Positions 29,887 to 38,820 of a stretch of 64,000 bases of DNA are shown here, piece after piece (the stretch's first letter is position 1; each line of letters begins with the position of its first letter). A program made the position numbers and the translations under genes. The stretch is from Paenibacillus illinoisensis NBRC 15959 (lineage in GTDB: Bacteria > Bacillota > Bacilli > Paenibacillales > Paenibacillaceae): NCBI RefSeq assembly GCF_004000925.1, contig NZ_BIME01000011.1, positions 124,001-188,000 of the forward strand, read 5' to 3'. The notes beneath the pieces were generated by a model, which was not told where the DNA came from, did not search any database, and saw only the letters and a program-made list of their open reading frames with translations.

Positions 29887-31363
29887 GGGTATCCCCCGAT
29901 TTCTCTTGAAGATGTGCAGGTTCTTCCTTGACTCCACCCTGAACTTCCGCTGTGTTCGGCAGCACATGTTCCTTTTGTTCATCTTCTGTCTCTGGCATTT
30001 CATTCATTACCCGGACACTTTGCACCGATGTTTCCTCAGGCCGATGGGGCTGTCCCAGCACCACAATATGGCCTCCACGGCACCCGGCTGTTGCATTCCG
30101 AGTATCGAAAATGAGCTTTGCATGATCCGCCATTTCCTGATAATTGAAGCCCGAATGGTCGGTCGTGATGATCACCAGGTCGGCCCAAGCCCACAAGCCC
30201 GGCACAGCGGGCTGAGACTGAAGCACGGAGCCATCATCCTTGCGGAAGACCGGCACCATGGGATCTGTGAAAACAACCTCTGCTCCCGCTGCGCTCAGCA
30301 GGCGGAAGACGTCCAGCGCCGGCGATTCACGCAAGTCGTCGATATCCTTCTTGTAAGCCATGCCTGCCAGTACAACGCGTGCTCCCTGAACCCGCGTACC
30401 CGCCTGTTCCAGCAGTGCTGCTGCACGCTGAACCACACGTTCCGGCATCTGTCGATTGGTCGCGTCTGCGAGTGTGATGAATTGCAGATCTGATCCCTGC
30501 CGATTAGCCGCCCAGGACAGATAGATAGGGTCAATGGGGATACAGTGTCCACCGATGCCTGGACCCGGATAGAACGGCATATAGCCAAACGGCTTGGTTG
30601 CTGCAGCATTCAGCACTTCCCAGATGTTCACGCCCATTTGTTCACAGGCAGGCGTGAGCTCGTTCACCAGCGCAATATTGACGCTGCGAAATGTATTTTC
30701 AAACAGCTTCGCCGTTTCGGCCACAGTCGTTGAACTGACGGGAACAATCTCATTGAGGAATGAGCCATAGAATTCTTTACCATAGGACAGGCACGCAGGT
30801 GTCGAACCACCGATAATCTTCGGGGTGTTTTTTACACCATAGTTCACACTGCCTGGGTCCACCCGTTCGGGAGAATAACAGACATACAATTGTTCGCCTG
30901 TTCTCCAGCCTGTAGCTGCTTCGAGCGGCTGCTTCACATGCTCCTCCGTTGTACCAGGGTACGTCGTGCTTTCCAATATTACCAGGCTCCCCTCCTTCAA
31001 ATAAGGAGTCATGCCATCCACCGCTGCAGCAATATATGAAATATCCGGCTGATGATCAGCCGTCAGCGGCGTAGGCACACAGATAACAATGACATCTGCC
31101 TGCGTTACTGCGGCATAATCCGTACCGGCTGTAAACAACCCGGCTTGGGTTAGTGATTGTATGATCTCGTCTTCAATTCCAATGACATAGGAATCACCCG
31201 CACGAAGTCTTGCCACCTTGAAAGCATCTATATCGATCCCGTGAACGCGATAACCGGCCTGTGCCATCTCCACCGCCATGGGAAGTCCAACATAACCAAG
31301 ACCAATCACGACGGCTTTCAGGGAGCGGCTGTTTATTCTGTCTTGCATATGATCCACTTCCAA
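29873..31363 (-). CDS. nucleotide sugar dehydrogenase (UDP-GlcNAc/ManNAc type)
   Basis: The enzyme oxidises the C6 hydroxyl of a UDP-sugar to a uronic acid using two NAD+. Visible are the N-terminal Rossmann motif VIGLGYVGLPMAVEMAQAG (about 19-37), ESTTYPGTT, and the catalytic Cys in GPGIGGHCIPIDP near residue 270. The sequence style fits WbpA/WecC (UDP-GlcNAc or ManNAc) better than UDP-glucose dehydrogenase. A C-terminal tail of about 60 residues after the last domain is polar and acidic and looks disordered. The start is TTG at 31363 or ATG at 31348. It provides a uronic sugar for the neighbouring glycosyltransferases. Confidence 0.9.
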   Translation of the reverse strand: MEVDHMQDRINSRSLKAVVIGLGYVGLPMAVEMAQAGYRVHGIDIDAFKVARLRAGDSYVIGIEDEIIQSLTQAGLFTAGTDYAAVTQADVIVICVPTPLTADHQPDISYIAAAVDGMTPYLKEGSLVILESTTYPGTTEEHVKQPLEAATGWRTGEQLYVCYSPERVDPGSVNYGVKNTPKIIGGSTPACLSYGKEFYGSFLNEIVPVSSTTVAETAKLFENTFRSVNIALVNELTPACEQMGVNIWEVLNAAATKPFGYMPFYPGPGIGGHCIPIDPIYLSWAANRQGSDLQFITLADATNRQMPERVVQRAAALLEQAGTRVQGARVVLAGMAYKKDIDDLRESPALDVFRLLSAAGAEVVFTDPMVPVFRKDDGSVLQSQPAVPGLWAWADLVIITTDHSGFNYQEMADHAKLIFDTRNATAGCRGGHIVVLGQPHRPEETSVQSVRVMNEMPETEDEQKEHVLPNTAEVQGGVKEEPAHLQEKSGDTHGES

Positions 31364-31380
31364 ACGCTCCGCCTCCCTTG

Positions 31381-32370
31381 TTAGTCGATATAGCCACCTG
31401 CACGCAAAAATTCGGCAATGGCCTGCCGCTTCATCATGTCACTGTCCGAACGGTACTCGGAAAAGGTCACGTGGGGCAGTGTACGATATGCATCGATCAG
31501 GCGCTTGTCCGGTTCCTGCGGCAGGATTACGTAATATTGCTCATCGTATTGATAGGTACGCGGCGCCTCATAAGGCGAAATCAGCACTTCATGCAATTTC
31601 TCGCCTGGGCGTATGCCGGTAACCTTGTAGTCGCTCGCCGGACGTCCGGCCTGTTCCAGCATGACTGACGCCAGATCCGTCATCTTACAGGCTTTCATTT
31701 TCATCACAAATGTCTCTCCGCCTACCGCAGCCTCAGCCGCCTTGAGCAGCAGATAGATGGCTTCCGTACGAGTCAGGAAAAAGCGGGTCATGCCCTTGTC
31801 CGTAATGGTCAGACTTTTGCCCTCATCAATCTGGCGACGGAATAGCGGCACCACACTGCCGCTTGTACCCAGCACATTGCCGCCGCGGATGCAGACAAAC
31901 CGGGTGTGTTCACTTAGCCAATTGGCGCGGATCATCATTTTTTCGCCAAGAGCCTTCGTCATGCCGTATACGTTAATCGGATCTACCGCTTTGTCGGTTG
32001 AGACATCGATGACTTTGGGAATCTGCATATGGATCGCGGCGCGGATAATATTCTGCGTACCGATGACATTCGTTTTAAACGCTTCGTCGGGCTGGTCCTC
32101 GCACACCGGAACATGTTTTAATGCAGCCAGATGAAAAAGGACATCCACACCCTTGCACGCATCCTCCACTGCGCGGTAATCCCGGATATCCCCGATGAGG
32201 AAACGCAGACGGGCATCATGGCTGAATTCCCGCTGCATGGCAATCTGGGCATATTCGTTACGCGACAGAATGCGAATCTCGGCAGGGTCCTGTTCCAGCA
32301 GGACCTCAGTCAGCTTTTGACCCCAGGAGCCTGTTCCTCCAGTGATCAGAATCGTTTGTCCTTTAATCAT
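31381..32370 (-). CDS. PseB/CapD-type UDP-GlcNAc dehydratase or epimerase
   Basis: This 329-residue extended SDR has ILITGGTGSWGQ (7-18) for NAD(P) binding, the family FHLAALKHVPVCE (about 83-95) and the active-site region NVYGMTKALGEKMM with the Tyr-x3-Lys pair. PseB-type enzymes remove water from UDP-GlcNAc and invert C5; CapD-like relatives make 4-keto sugars for capsules. The neighbouring dehydrogenase and glycosyltransferases suggest a modified amino sugar in a surface glycan. It is cotranscribed with the genes on both sides. Confidence 0.88.
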   Translation of the reverse strand: MIKGQTILITGGTGSWGQKLTEVLLEQDPAEIRILSRNEYAQIAMQREFSHDARLRFLIGDIRDYRAVEDACKGVDVLFHLAALKHVPVCEDQPDEAFKTNVIGTQNIIRAAIHMQIPKVIDVSTDKAVDPINVYGMTKALGEKMMIRANWLSEHTRFVCIRGGNVLGTSGSVVPLFRRQIDEGKSLTITDKGMTRFFLTRTEAIYLLLKAAEAAVGGETFVMKMKACKMTDLASVMLEQAGRPASDYKVTGIRPGEKLHEVLISPYEAPRTYQYDEQYYVILPQEPDKRLIDAYRTLPHVTFSEYRSDSDMMKRQAIAEFLRAGGYID

Positions 32371-32388
32371 GGATGAATCCCTCCCTGG

Positions 32389-33078
32389 TCAGATCATGAA
32401 TTCACGTAATACCTGAGCCATCTCGTCCCGGCTTAACCGGTCTTTTGGCGGTACCTTTTTAACCGACGTGTTGTTCGAATGAACGATATTGACATAATTG
32501 CGCGGAGCGAGCAGCTCGTGCGGCAGATCGATGACATTGCCATGCGTACCTCTGCCCGGGAGCTTCACCCGGTATCCTGCTGCATACTCGGCTGTTTTGT
32601 ATAAGTAGACATAGAATTGCGGTGAACGGTGAAATGCCGGTGCCATCTCGTTATTCACGCTGTCCCACAGGTAACCGTTCTGATTGATCAGTGCCATCGT
32701 CTGCGGCTGTGGCTGCACGTCATAGAGCTGCTGAACGAAAGTTCGGTGATACAGGTCATCTGAATCCAAACGGGCAATATAGATGTGCTCGGCACCTTCT
32801 GCAAAGGCCAGAATTGCCCGCACACTCTCGATATTGGTCCCAAAACGAATGTTGCTGGGAAGTGGCTCCTGATGGGCAAGAATCTCCTGCATCAAATCTC
32901 CCGACTCCTTGGCTAGCTTCACAACCGTCAGAAAATCCTGATTCGTCTGCGCCTTAAGGGAGTGCAAGGTAAAGGTGCGAAAAATGCTCATTCTCCGCTC
33001 CAACCATTCTCTAGTAAGCCGCTGCGGGTCCATCCCGTAGTTATTGAAATTAATCTCAATCACAACTTTCCTGGACAT
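32389..33078 (-). CDS. putative rhamnosyltransferase-like glycosyltransferase
   Basis: The 229-residue protein opens with VVIEINFNNYG and contains an acidic RLDSDDLYHRTF (about 107-118) that fits the DxD of GT-A glycosyltransferases, in the style of the Rhamno_transf group. Sequence after it (NQNGYLWDS and PGRGTHGNVIDLPH) also matches that group. It adds a sugar to the glycan made by this locus. It is the promoter-proximal gene of the minus-strand cluster; the divergent gene at 33328 is also a glycosyltransferase, so the 250-bp gap between them likely holds both promoters. Confidence 0.8.
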   Translation of the reverse strand: MSRKVVIEINFNNYGMDPQRLTREWLERRMSIFRTFTLHSLKAQTNQDFLTVVKLAKESGDLMQEILAHQEPLPSNIRFGTNIESVRAILAFAEGAEHIYIARLDSDDLYHRTFVQQLYDVQPQPQTMALINQNGYLWDSVNNEMAPAFHRSPQFYVYLYKTAEYAAGYRVKLPGRGTHGNVIDLPHELLAPRNYVNIVHSNNTSVKKVPPKDRLSRDEMAQVLREFMI

Positions 33079-33327
33079 AACATTCCTCCTCCTTCGAATC
33101 TGCCAATCTCCTGCGCGGAGATCAGATTCATTTCATAGTTTTTGACAGTCGACTCTATAGCGTATGAAAGGAAGATAGAACCGGTACGGACACTTGCACT
33201 AGTTCCTATATAAATAGATTGATATACTCCCCCAAGATTGGCCCTGCGGGTTGAACGTACAAAACGTTAAGGGAGCGCGAACATAGAATAGAGCAGTTCC
33301 ATTTTCAAAGGAGGCCCGAAAGCTGCT

Positions 33328-34038
33328 ATGAATTCAAAATATCTTGAAATGGATGGTGTGCTGGATCAGCTGGAAGAGGCGATCAGAGAACAGCGTCCAT
33401 TCTCTCTTGTTCGCGTTGGGGATGGCGAGAATATTGTTATGTCCCAGGAAACGGTATGGACGACGGAACAGGTTCTTCAGGAGCGCTGGGCCATTAAGGC
33501 CAATCTGGGGCAAAAAGGGCTTACCCTTCCCAATCTGCAGCTCCGGGATGAAGTGACTGCCTCTCTGCAGCGGGCCGATCTCGTCGGTGTGCTTCCCTAC
33601 GGAGACAGCTCAATCAAAGCCCCCGATCATCTCAAACGGCCGCTGACCGACATGCTGTTCGCTCATTTCGGCATCTCCCCTGCGCTCACTTGCCATGCCT
33701 GCGTGAACAGGGAATTGGCCCAGACGCCACGCTTCTGGGAGATGCTCGCTGGCAAGCGTATTCTGCTGGTTACCCGCGAGCTTGAGGCACTGCATAACAT
33801 GCTGGAGCGGGAACCCTATCATCTGAATATTGCAGCTGCATTGCCCTTTGATCGTTGGGAACAGATGGGAGAAACACTACAGTGGATTCAAACCAACCCG
33901 GATGCATTTGACGTTGCCCTCTTCTGCTGCGGAGTTAATGCGGTCGTCCTTGCCGAACGCACAGCTGCACTAGCGGGTAAAGTGGCAATTGACTTTGGAA
34001 AAGCCAATAACATCATTCTCAAAGGCCGTGCCAACTGA
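33328..34038 (+). CDS. GT-D fold glycosyltransferase
   Basis: The 236-residue protein carries the signature FSLVRVGDGENIVM (about 25-38), where the DGE replaces the usual DxD and marks the GT-D fold (formerly DUF1792). A C-terminal ALFCCGVNA and IDFGKANNI fit the family's nucleotide-binding lobe. GT-D enzymes elongate glycans on serine-rich surface proteins, so this gene supports a glycoprotein rather than a free-polysaccharide product. AAAGGAGG lies about 13 bases before the ATG, a long spacing. A strong terminator follows. Confidence 0.85.
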   Translation: MNSKYLEMDGVLDQLEEAIREQRPFSLVRVGDGENIVMSQETVWTTEQVLQERWAIKANLGQKGLTLPNLQLRDEVTASLQRADLVGVLPYGDSSIKAPDHLKRPLTDMLFAHFGISPALTCHACVNRELAQTPRFWEMLAGKRILLVTRELEALHNMLEREPYHLNIAAALPFDRWEQMGETLQWIQTNPDAFDVALFCCGVNAVVLAERTAALAGKVAIDFGKANNIILKGRAN

Positions 34039-34090
34039 TCTGCATTTATGGAACCTGACGGAGTAAACCGTCACACGCGCACGCTGTACA

Positions 34091-34127
34091 GCAAAAAATC
34101 CCGGACTCCTGGAGCCGGGATTTTTGC
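34091..34127. terminator. strong bidirectional terminator
   Basis: Near-perfect arms GCAAAAAATCCCGG (34091-34104) and CCGGGATTTTTGC (34115-34127) enclose a further CTCC/GGAG pairing. A/T tracts on both sides allow it to work for the GT-D gene and for convergent transcripts from the minus strand. Confidence 0.88.
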
Positions 34128-34275
34128 TTCTCTGGTAGATCTTAATCCAAGGATACTGAGCGCGGAACCATGTTACACCAGCATCACTAGTTTGTTCCGG
34201 GTGTATGGCAAACTCTGCTGGTCTAGCGAATCAGAATTTTTGATGCTCTACCTTCGGATCAAAGATACATATAGG

Positions 34276-34683
34276 CTAGGTCGTTGCAGCAATGCCATAG
34301 AACATTTCCGGTCCGGTACGCACTGCCGTAGATACCCCGGAAATAAACGAAGTATACACACTCTCGAGAGCAGGTGGTGCTGACAGGTCCTGTGCCGTAA
34401 ACGAATGGAATTCAGCCCCGCCGTTCTGTCCTATCGTACCTTCAGCCCGATAGATTAAAAAGAACGGATCATACAAGCTGCCGCGGACGATTTCGACAAC
34501 GAACGTATCTCCAAGCTCTCCGGTTACACCAACCGTGCCATTCAAGGTGATAATGGGATTCTCAACACCAAGGGTCTGAAGGCCAATCGATCCGAACGCT
34601 TCCGGGGATGGACCCAGAGATAAACCGGGCTGTCCTACGGTTCCCGAGTTCATCGAAGTTCTCATATCGAGGAACACACCCAT
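34276..34683 (-). CDS. hypothetical secretion-less surface-like beta protein
   Basis: The protein is 135 residues from the ATG at 34683, fixed by GGAGG 8 bases upstream. It is rich in Gly, Thr, Val and Ser with short alternating strands (NPIITLNGTVGVTGELGDTFVVE), a small jelly-roll-like pattern as in C-terminal domains of exosporium filaments. No signal peptide or membrane helix is seen, which is common for spore-surface proteins. I recognise no named family. It sits just beyond the glycan locus, separated by the terminator at 34091, and might be a glycosylation target (speculative). Confidence 0.65.
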   Translation of the reverse strand: MGVFLDMRTSMNSGTVGQPGLSLGPSPEAFGSIGLQTLGVENPIITLNGTVGVTGELGDTFVVEIVRGSLYDPFFLIYRAEGTIGQNGGAEFHSFTAQDLSAPPALESVYTSFISGVSTAVRTGPEMFYGIAATT

Positions 34684-34873
34684 GAGTAACACCTCCAATG
34701 CTGTGGGATACATTATTCTATGAATCTCGATTCTCGCTCGCTTGGATGGATAACAGATTCGATCCACCTATTTTTATTTGCACCCGGTTAATGGTATATT
34801 GAACTGCATAAACGAAATGAACGGATCGTATGCACACAAGCGGTACAGGCTGTTCAGAAGGAGATTAGTATTC

Positions 34874-35995
34874 ATGAATAAACGCAATCGATCAACAGGC
34901 CGTCCATCAGCCAAAGGTAAAGGACCGGCGAGTGCCTCGGCAGCACGTTCCCCGAAAGCAAACTCTTCGACTTCGTCTTCTGGGGCTTCCACATCCCGTA
35001 ATAGCGGAGCATCGAAGAAGCCCTTAATCTCGAAGTCCCCGGCAGCTTCCAAGCCCAAACATTCAGGTGCTCCTAAACGCGCGGGCAATGCCCATTATCG
35101 TAAGCAGGAACCACCTCGCCAATATAAAGTAACTGAACCGGATGAGCTGCTGAACTTCCTGCTCCAACATCTAAAATCAGGCCGGAATGCAGTCAAGTCC
35201 ATCCTGGGACGGGGACAAGTATCCGTAGATCAGACCGTAGTCACCAAGTTTAACTATCCGCTGACGCCTGGACAGATGGTATCCATCAGCAAGGAAGGCG
35301 CCGTAGCCGCACCAACCATGTCAGGACTCACGATTTTGCATGAAGACGATGACATTATCGTAATTCGCAAGGATGCCGGACTGTTGTCTATTGCAGCAGA
35401 TCGGAGCGATGAGATCACCGCGTATCGTCAACTGACTGAGCACGTACGCCGCACCGATTCGCGGAACCGCATATTTGTCGTGCACCGGCTTGATCGGGAT
35501 ACATCAGGTGTCATGATGTTTGCGAAGAGTGAAGAAGTGAAGCAGAATCTGCAGGACAACTGGAAGGACAAGGTGCAGGAACGCGTATACGTGGCGCTTG
35601 TCGAAGGTCAGGTAGCCAAACCGGTGGGCACCATCTCCTCGTGGCTGAAGGAGAGCAAAACGCTGAAGATGTACTCCAGTCCTCGTCCCAATGATGGACA
35701 GCATGCGGTTACACACTATAAAAGACTGCAATCGAACCGTGAATTCTCCCTGCTCGAAGTTCGGCTGGAGACCGGTCGCAAAAACCAGATCCGCGTGCAT
35801 ATGGAAGATCTCGGCCATCCCATTGCCGGTGACAAGAAATATGGTTCTCGCACCAAAACACTCGGACGTCTTGGACTCCATGCGCGCGTGTTATCCTTCA
35901 TTCATCCTACGACGGACGAACTCATGACCTTCGAGACGGATATTCCGAAGCAATTCCTCTATCCTTTCCGTACAGATGCGCCAGCTTCGAAGTAA
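34874..35995 (+). CDS. RluA-family RNA pseudouridine synthase
   Basis: The enzyme isomerises uridines in rRNA or tRNA. Residues about 1-85 form a basic Ser/Lys-rich low-complexity tail, then an S4-like RNA-binding domain (GRNAVKSILGRGQVSVD), then the catalytic domain with HRLDRDTSG, whose Asp is the nucleophile (about residue 206 with this start). AAGGAG lies 8 bases before the ATG at 34874; the frame begins 32 codons earlier without a binding site. The N-terminal tail is longer than in Bacillus relatives. Target sites cannot be inferred from sequence. Confidence 0.9.
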   Translation: MNKRNRSTGRPSAKGKGPASASAARSPKANSSTSSSGASTSRNSGASKKPLISKSPAASKPKHSGAPKRAGNAHYRKQEPPRQYKVTEPDELLNFLLQHLKSGRNAVKSILGRGQVSVDQTVVTKFNYPLTPGQMVSISKEGAVAAPTMSGLTILHEDDDIIVIRKDAGLLSIAADRSDEITAYRQLTEHVRRTDSRNRIFVVHRLDRDTSGVMMFAKSEEVKQNLQDNWKDKVQERVYVALVEGQVAKPVGTISSWLKESKTLKMYSSPRPNDGQHAVTHYKRLQSNREFSLLEVRLETGRKNQIRVHMEDLGHPIAGDKKYGSRTKTLGRLGLHARVLSFIHPTTDELMTFETDIPKQFLYPFRTDAPASK

Positions 35996-36049
35996 TCTTG
36001 ATGGTTGGGCGTTTAGAGGACAAGTTGTGCTGAGAAGGAGGAAGTTAAG

Positions 36050-36628
36050 CTGAAAAACCTGTTAATTACCGGATACCGGGCACATGAACTGCAAATTTTC
36101 GGACAGAAGCATGAAGGAATTCCCTTCATCAAAAAGGCTATCTCCTCCCGTCTCATGCCACTTGTGGAGGATGGTCTGGAGTGGGTGCTGACGCCTGGAC
36201 AATATGGTGTGGACCTGTGGGCCTGCGAGGTGGTACTTGAGCTAAAAAAGACCTATCCCCACTTGAAGCTGTCCATCATCACTGCGTTTCAGAACCCGGA
36301 GGAACAATGGAAGGAAGACAAGCAGGAATACTACCGCACCATCCTTCAGGGCGTGGATTACTACGGAGCAGTGAGCAAGCAGCCTTACATCGGCCCATGG
36401 CAATTCACAGCACGCGATGACTTGCTGCTGCGCAAGAGCGATGGCATCCTGCTGGTTTATGATGAGGATGCCGCAGAGGGCAGCCCCCGTTTTGTAAAGG
36501 AAAAAGCCGTGAAGAAGCAGCAGAATGAGGATTACACGATCATCAGTGTCACTTCCGAGGATATTCAGTCCATCGCCGAAGACGAGCGGATGAACAGTGT
36601 AAGCGAATATGAGGACTCCTCATTTTAA
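36050..36628 (+). CDS. YpsA-like SLOG family protein (DUF1273), CTG start
   Basis: The protein is 192 residues and starts LKNLLITGYRAHELQIFG, the typical opening of YpsA (M-K-x-x-x-x-T-G-Y). The first ATG (36155) would delete this strand and the nucleotide-binding loop, so it cannot be the start. Upstream, AAGGAGG is followed 8 bases later by CTG at 36050, in frame, and no ATG, GTG or TTG lies nearby. I propose a CTG start. SLOG proteins bind nucleotides; YpsA affects cell division in Bacillus. The acidic C-terminal tail (after about residue 170) is variable in the family. Confidence 0.85.
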   Translation: MKNLLITGYRAHELQIFGQKHEGIPFIKKAISSRLMPLVEDGLEWVLTPGQYGVDLWACEVVLELKKTYPHLKLSIITAFQNPEEQWKEDKQEYYRTILQGVDYYGAVSKQPYIGPWQFTARDDLLLRKSDGILLVYDEDAAEGSPRFVKEKAVKKQQNEDYTIISVTSEDIQSIAEDERMNSVSEYEDSSF

Positions 36629-36740
36629 TTCGGCTGGATAAGCCGGAATTCGTACTTATGTTTTTTTTGGCGGAAGGTTGGGTATAAGTAGTATTAAAAC
36701 TGCGATTACCATGTCGTATGGATAAAGGGGAACTGCAGCC

Positions 36741-37577
36741 ATGACATTAACGCCTGAGCAGCGCATTCAACTGCATGGGTTCAACAACCTGACCAAGTCG
36801 CTGAGCTTCAACATGTACGACATCTGCTACACGAAAACCAAAGAAGAACGCGAAGCTTATATTGAATATATCGATGAACAGTACAACGCGGATCGGCTGA
36901 GCAAAATTCTGAAAAATGTCGCAGACATCATTGGTGCACATGTACTCAATATCGCGCAGCAGGATTATGTCCCCCAAGGGGCCAGTGTGACGATGCTTGT
37001 CTCGGAAGGACCGATCGTGGAGGTTCCGGAGGAATCATTTGAAGAATCCCCAGGTCCGCTCCCGGATAATGTGGTCATGCAGCTCGACAAGAGCCATATC
37101 ACCGTTCATACGTATCCTGAATTTCACCCGAGTGAAGGAATCAGTACCTTCCGTGCCGACATCGACGTCTCCACCTGTGGGGAAATCTCGCCGCTGAAGG
37201 CTCTAAATTATCTGATCCATTCCTTTGACACGGACATCATGATCATGGATTATCGGGTTCGTGGATTCACGCGGGATACGAGCGGCCGCAAGCTGTTTAT
37301 TGACCACGAGATCGGTTCAATTCAGAACTATATTCCGGACGAGATCAAAAAAGGCTTCGACATGATTGACGTTAACGTGTATCAGGAAAATATTTTCCAC
37401 ACGAAATGCAAGCTGAAGGCGTTTGACCTCGATAACTACCTCTTTGGTTATACCAAGGACAAGCTGAGCCAGGCGGAACAGCATGAAATTACGGAGTGGC
37501 TCAAGCTGGAGATGGATGAGATTTATTATGGCAAAAATATAAACCGTCCTTCTGTACAGAATTCCGATTCGTTATAA
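36741..37577 (+). CDS. speD: S-adenosylmethionine decarboxylase proenzyme
   Basis: This pyruvoyl enzyme supplies decarboxylated SAM for spermidine synthesis. At 278 residues it is of the longer E. coli-like class, not the short B. subtilis SpeD type. Self-cleavage is expected between Lys117 and Ser118 in LDKSHITVHTYPE; Ser118 becomes the pyruvoyl group. The TCGEISPL segment (Cys about residue 146) holds the catalytic cysteine. No spermidine synthase gene is adjacent. AAAGGGGA precedes the start and a terminator follows at 37608. Confidence 0.93.
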   Translation: MTLTPEQRIQLHGFNNLTKSLSFNMYDICYTKTKEEREAYIEYIDEQYNADRLSKILKNVADIIGAHVLNIAQQDYVPQGASVTMLVSEGPIVEVPEESFEESPGPLPDNVVMQLDKSHITVHTYPEFHPSEGISTFRADIDVSTCGEISPLKALNYLIHSFDTDIMIMDYRVRGFTRDTSGRKLFIDHEIGSIQNYIPDEIKKGFDMIDVNVYQENIFHTKCKLKAFDLDNYLFGYTKDKLSQAEQHEITEWLKLEMDEIYYGKNINRPSVQNSDSL

Positions 37578-37607
37578 TCCATCATCGGGCTATGCGCCCC
37601 ACTAACA

Positions 37608-37643
37608 GGGCTTTGCTGACAACCGGGTCGGCAGAGCCTTTTT
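37608..37643 (+). terminator. intrinsic terminator of speD
   Basis: GGCTTTGCTGAC (37609-37620) pairs with GTCGGCAGAGCC (37627-37638) over 12 positions, two of them G-U, around a 6-base loop; TTTTT follows. Confidence 0.85.
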
Positions 37644-37756
37644 GCTGTCTTTCGGTAATTGTCTGGCATCCATAGTATAATAACCATACGAGATATTTTT
37701 CAGCTTACACGACCTAAAACCTAAGCAGATTATAAATCAAAAGAGGTGTACGCAGC

Positions 37757-38803
37757 ATGGCTCCACGTAACTTGAATGCTTTTCACGGCTCCAAAGTCCG
37801 GCTCGCCGCCCCATGCCCGGAAGATTGCATGCGTCTGGCACGTTACACGGACAATTACGAATATTTGCGCAACCTGGATACAGACATTGCCGTTCCGCTA
37901 ACCCCGGACGAGACGGGTTCATCTGCTGTTCGAAGAGACAACGGTTTTGAATTTGCCCTGCGAACACTGGAGGACAATCGATTTATCGGATTTACCGCCC
38001 TCTACCGAATTGAATGGAACAATCGCTCGGCTCGCCTTGCCATTGGCATTGGTGAGGATAAGGATCGCGGTCAGGGATACGGGAGTGATGCACTAGCCCT
38101 GATTATTCGGTATGGATTTCATGAACTGAATCTGAACCGGATTGCGCTGGAAGTGATTGAATACAATGAAGCCGCCAGACGCGCGTACTTAAAAGCCGGA
38201 TTCCGGGAGGAAGGTCGGCAGCGCTCCGCTGTCTTGCGGGATGGAACCCAGTATGACCTGATCTCCATGAGCATTCTGGCTGAGGAGTGGGCAGCCCGGA
38301 CTGGACTTCCGCTGTCGTTTCAATCCACATCAACTTCAGCGAAACAGAAATCCGAATACGCAGCATCAACGCTGCCTGCTGCAGCTGCCTCCGACCAACC
38401 TCGCATTGGTGTCGGGGCCGTCATCCTGAACGAACGCAATGAAGTGCTTCTGGTGTGGCGCAACCGCCAGCCTGAACAGTACACATGGAGTATTCCCGGG
38501 GGCAAAGTCGACCCTTACGAATCACTGGAAACGGCTGTCATTCGGGAGATCAAGGAAGAAGTGGATCTGGATATTACCATCGATCAATTGCTCTGCACCG
38601 CTGAGACGATTCGTCCGGAACGAGAAGAACATTGGATATCGGTCCTCTACTCAGCCCGGAAAATCCGCGGCATCGCCCGGAACCTGGAAGAAGGCGGCGC
38701 AATTGGCGAGATCGGCTGGTTCCCGCTCCATGACCTGCCTTCCCCACTCGCCTGTTTTGCCGTACCTGCCCTAGAGGCAGCTAAGCGACTTTATATGGAT
38801 TAG
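37757..38803 (+). CDS. GNAT acetyltransferase fused to a Nudix hydrolase
   Basis: Residues about 1-180 form a RimJ-like GNAT domain, with the acetyl-CoA loop KDRGQGYGSDA near residue 95 and YNEAARRAYLKAGF. After a Ser/Thr/Ala-rich linker (about 185-215), residues 216-348 are a Nudix domain with GGKVDPYESLETAVIREIKE as Nudix box; the late Gly of the box is Asp here. AAGAGG stands upstream. Fusion of an N-acyltransferase to a nucleotide pyrophosphohydrolase suggests two steps on a common metabolite or a repair/salvage enzyme, but the substrate is unknown. Confidence 0.88.
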   Translation: MAPRNLNAFHGSKVRLAAPCPEDCMRLARYTDNYEYLRNLDTDIAVPLTPDETGSSAVRRDNGFEFALRTLEDNRFIGFTALYRIEWNNRSARLAIGIGEDKDRGQGYGSDALALIIRYGFHELNLNRIALEVIEYNEAARRAYLKAGFREEGRQRSAVLRDGTQYDLISMSILAEEWAARTGLPLSFQSTSTSAKQKSEYAASTLPAAAASDQPRIGVGAVILNERNEVLLVWRNRQPEQYTWSIPGGKVDPYESLETAVIREIKEEVDLDITIDQLLCTAETIRPEREEHWISVLYSARKIRGIARNLEEGGAIGEIGWFPLHDLPSPLACFAVPALEAAKRLYMD

Positions 38804-38820
38804 AATGGAGATCTCATCTT

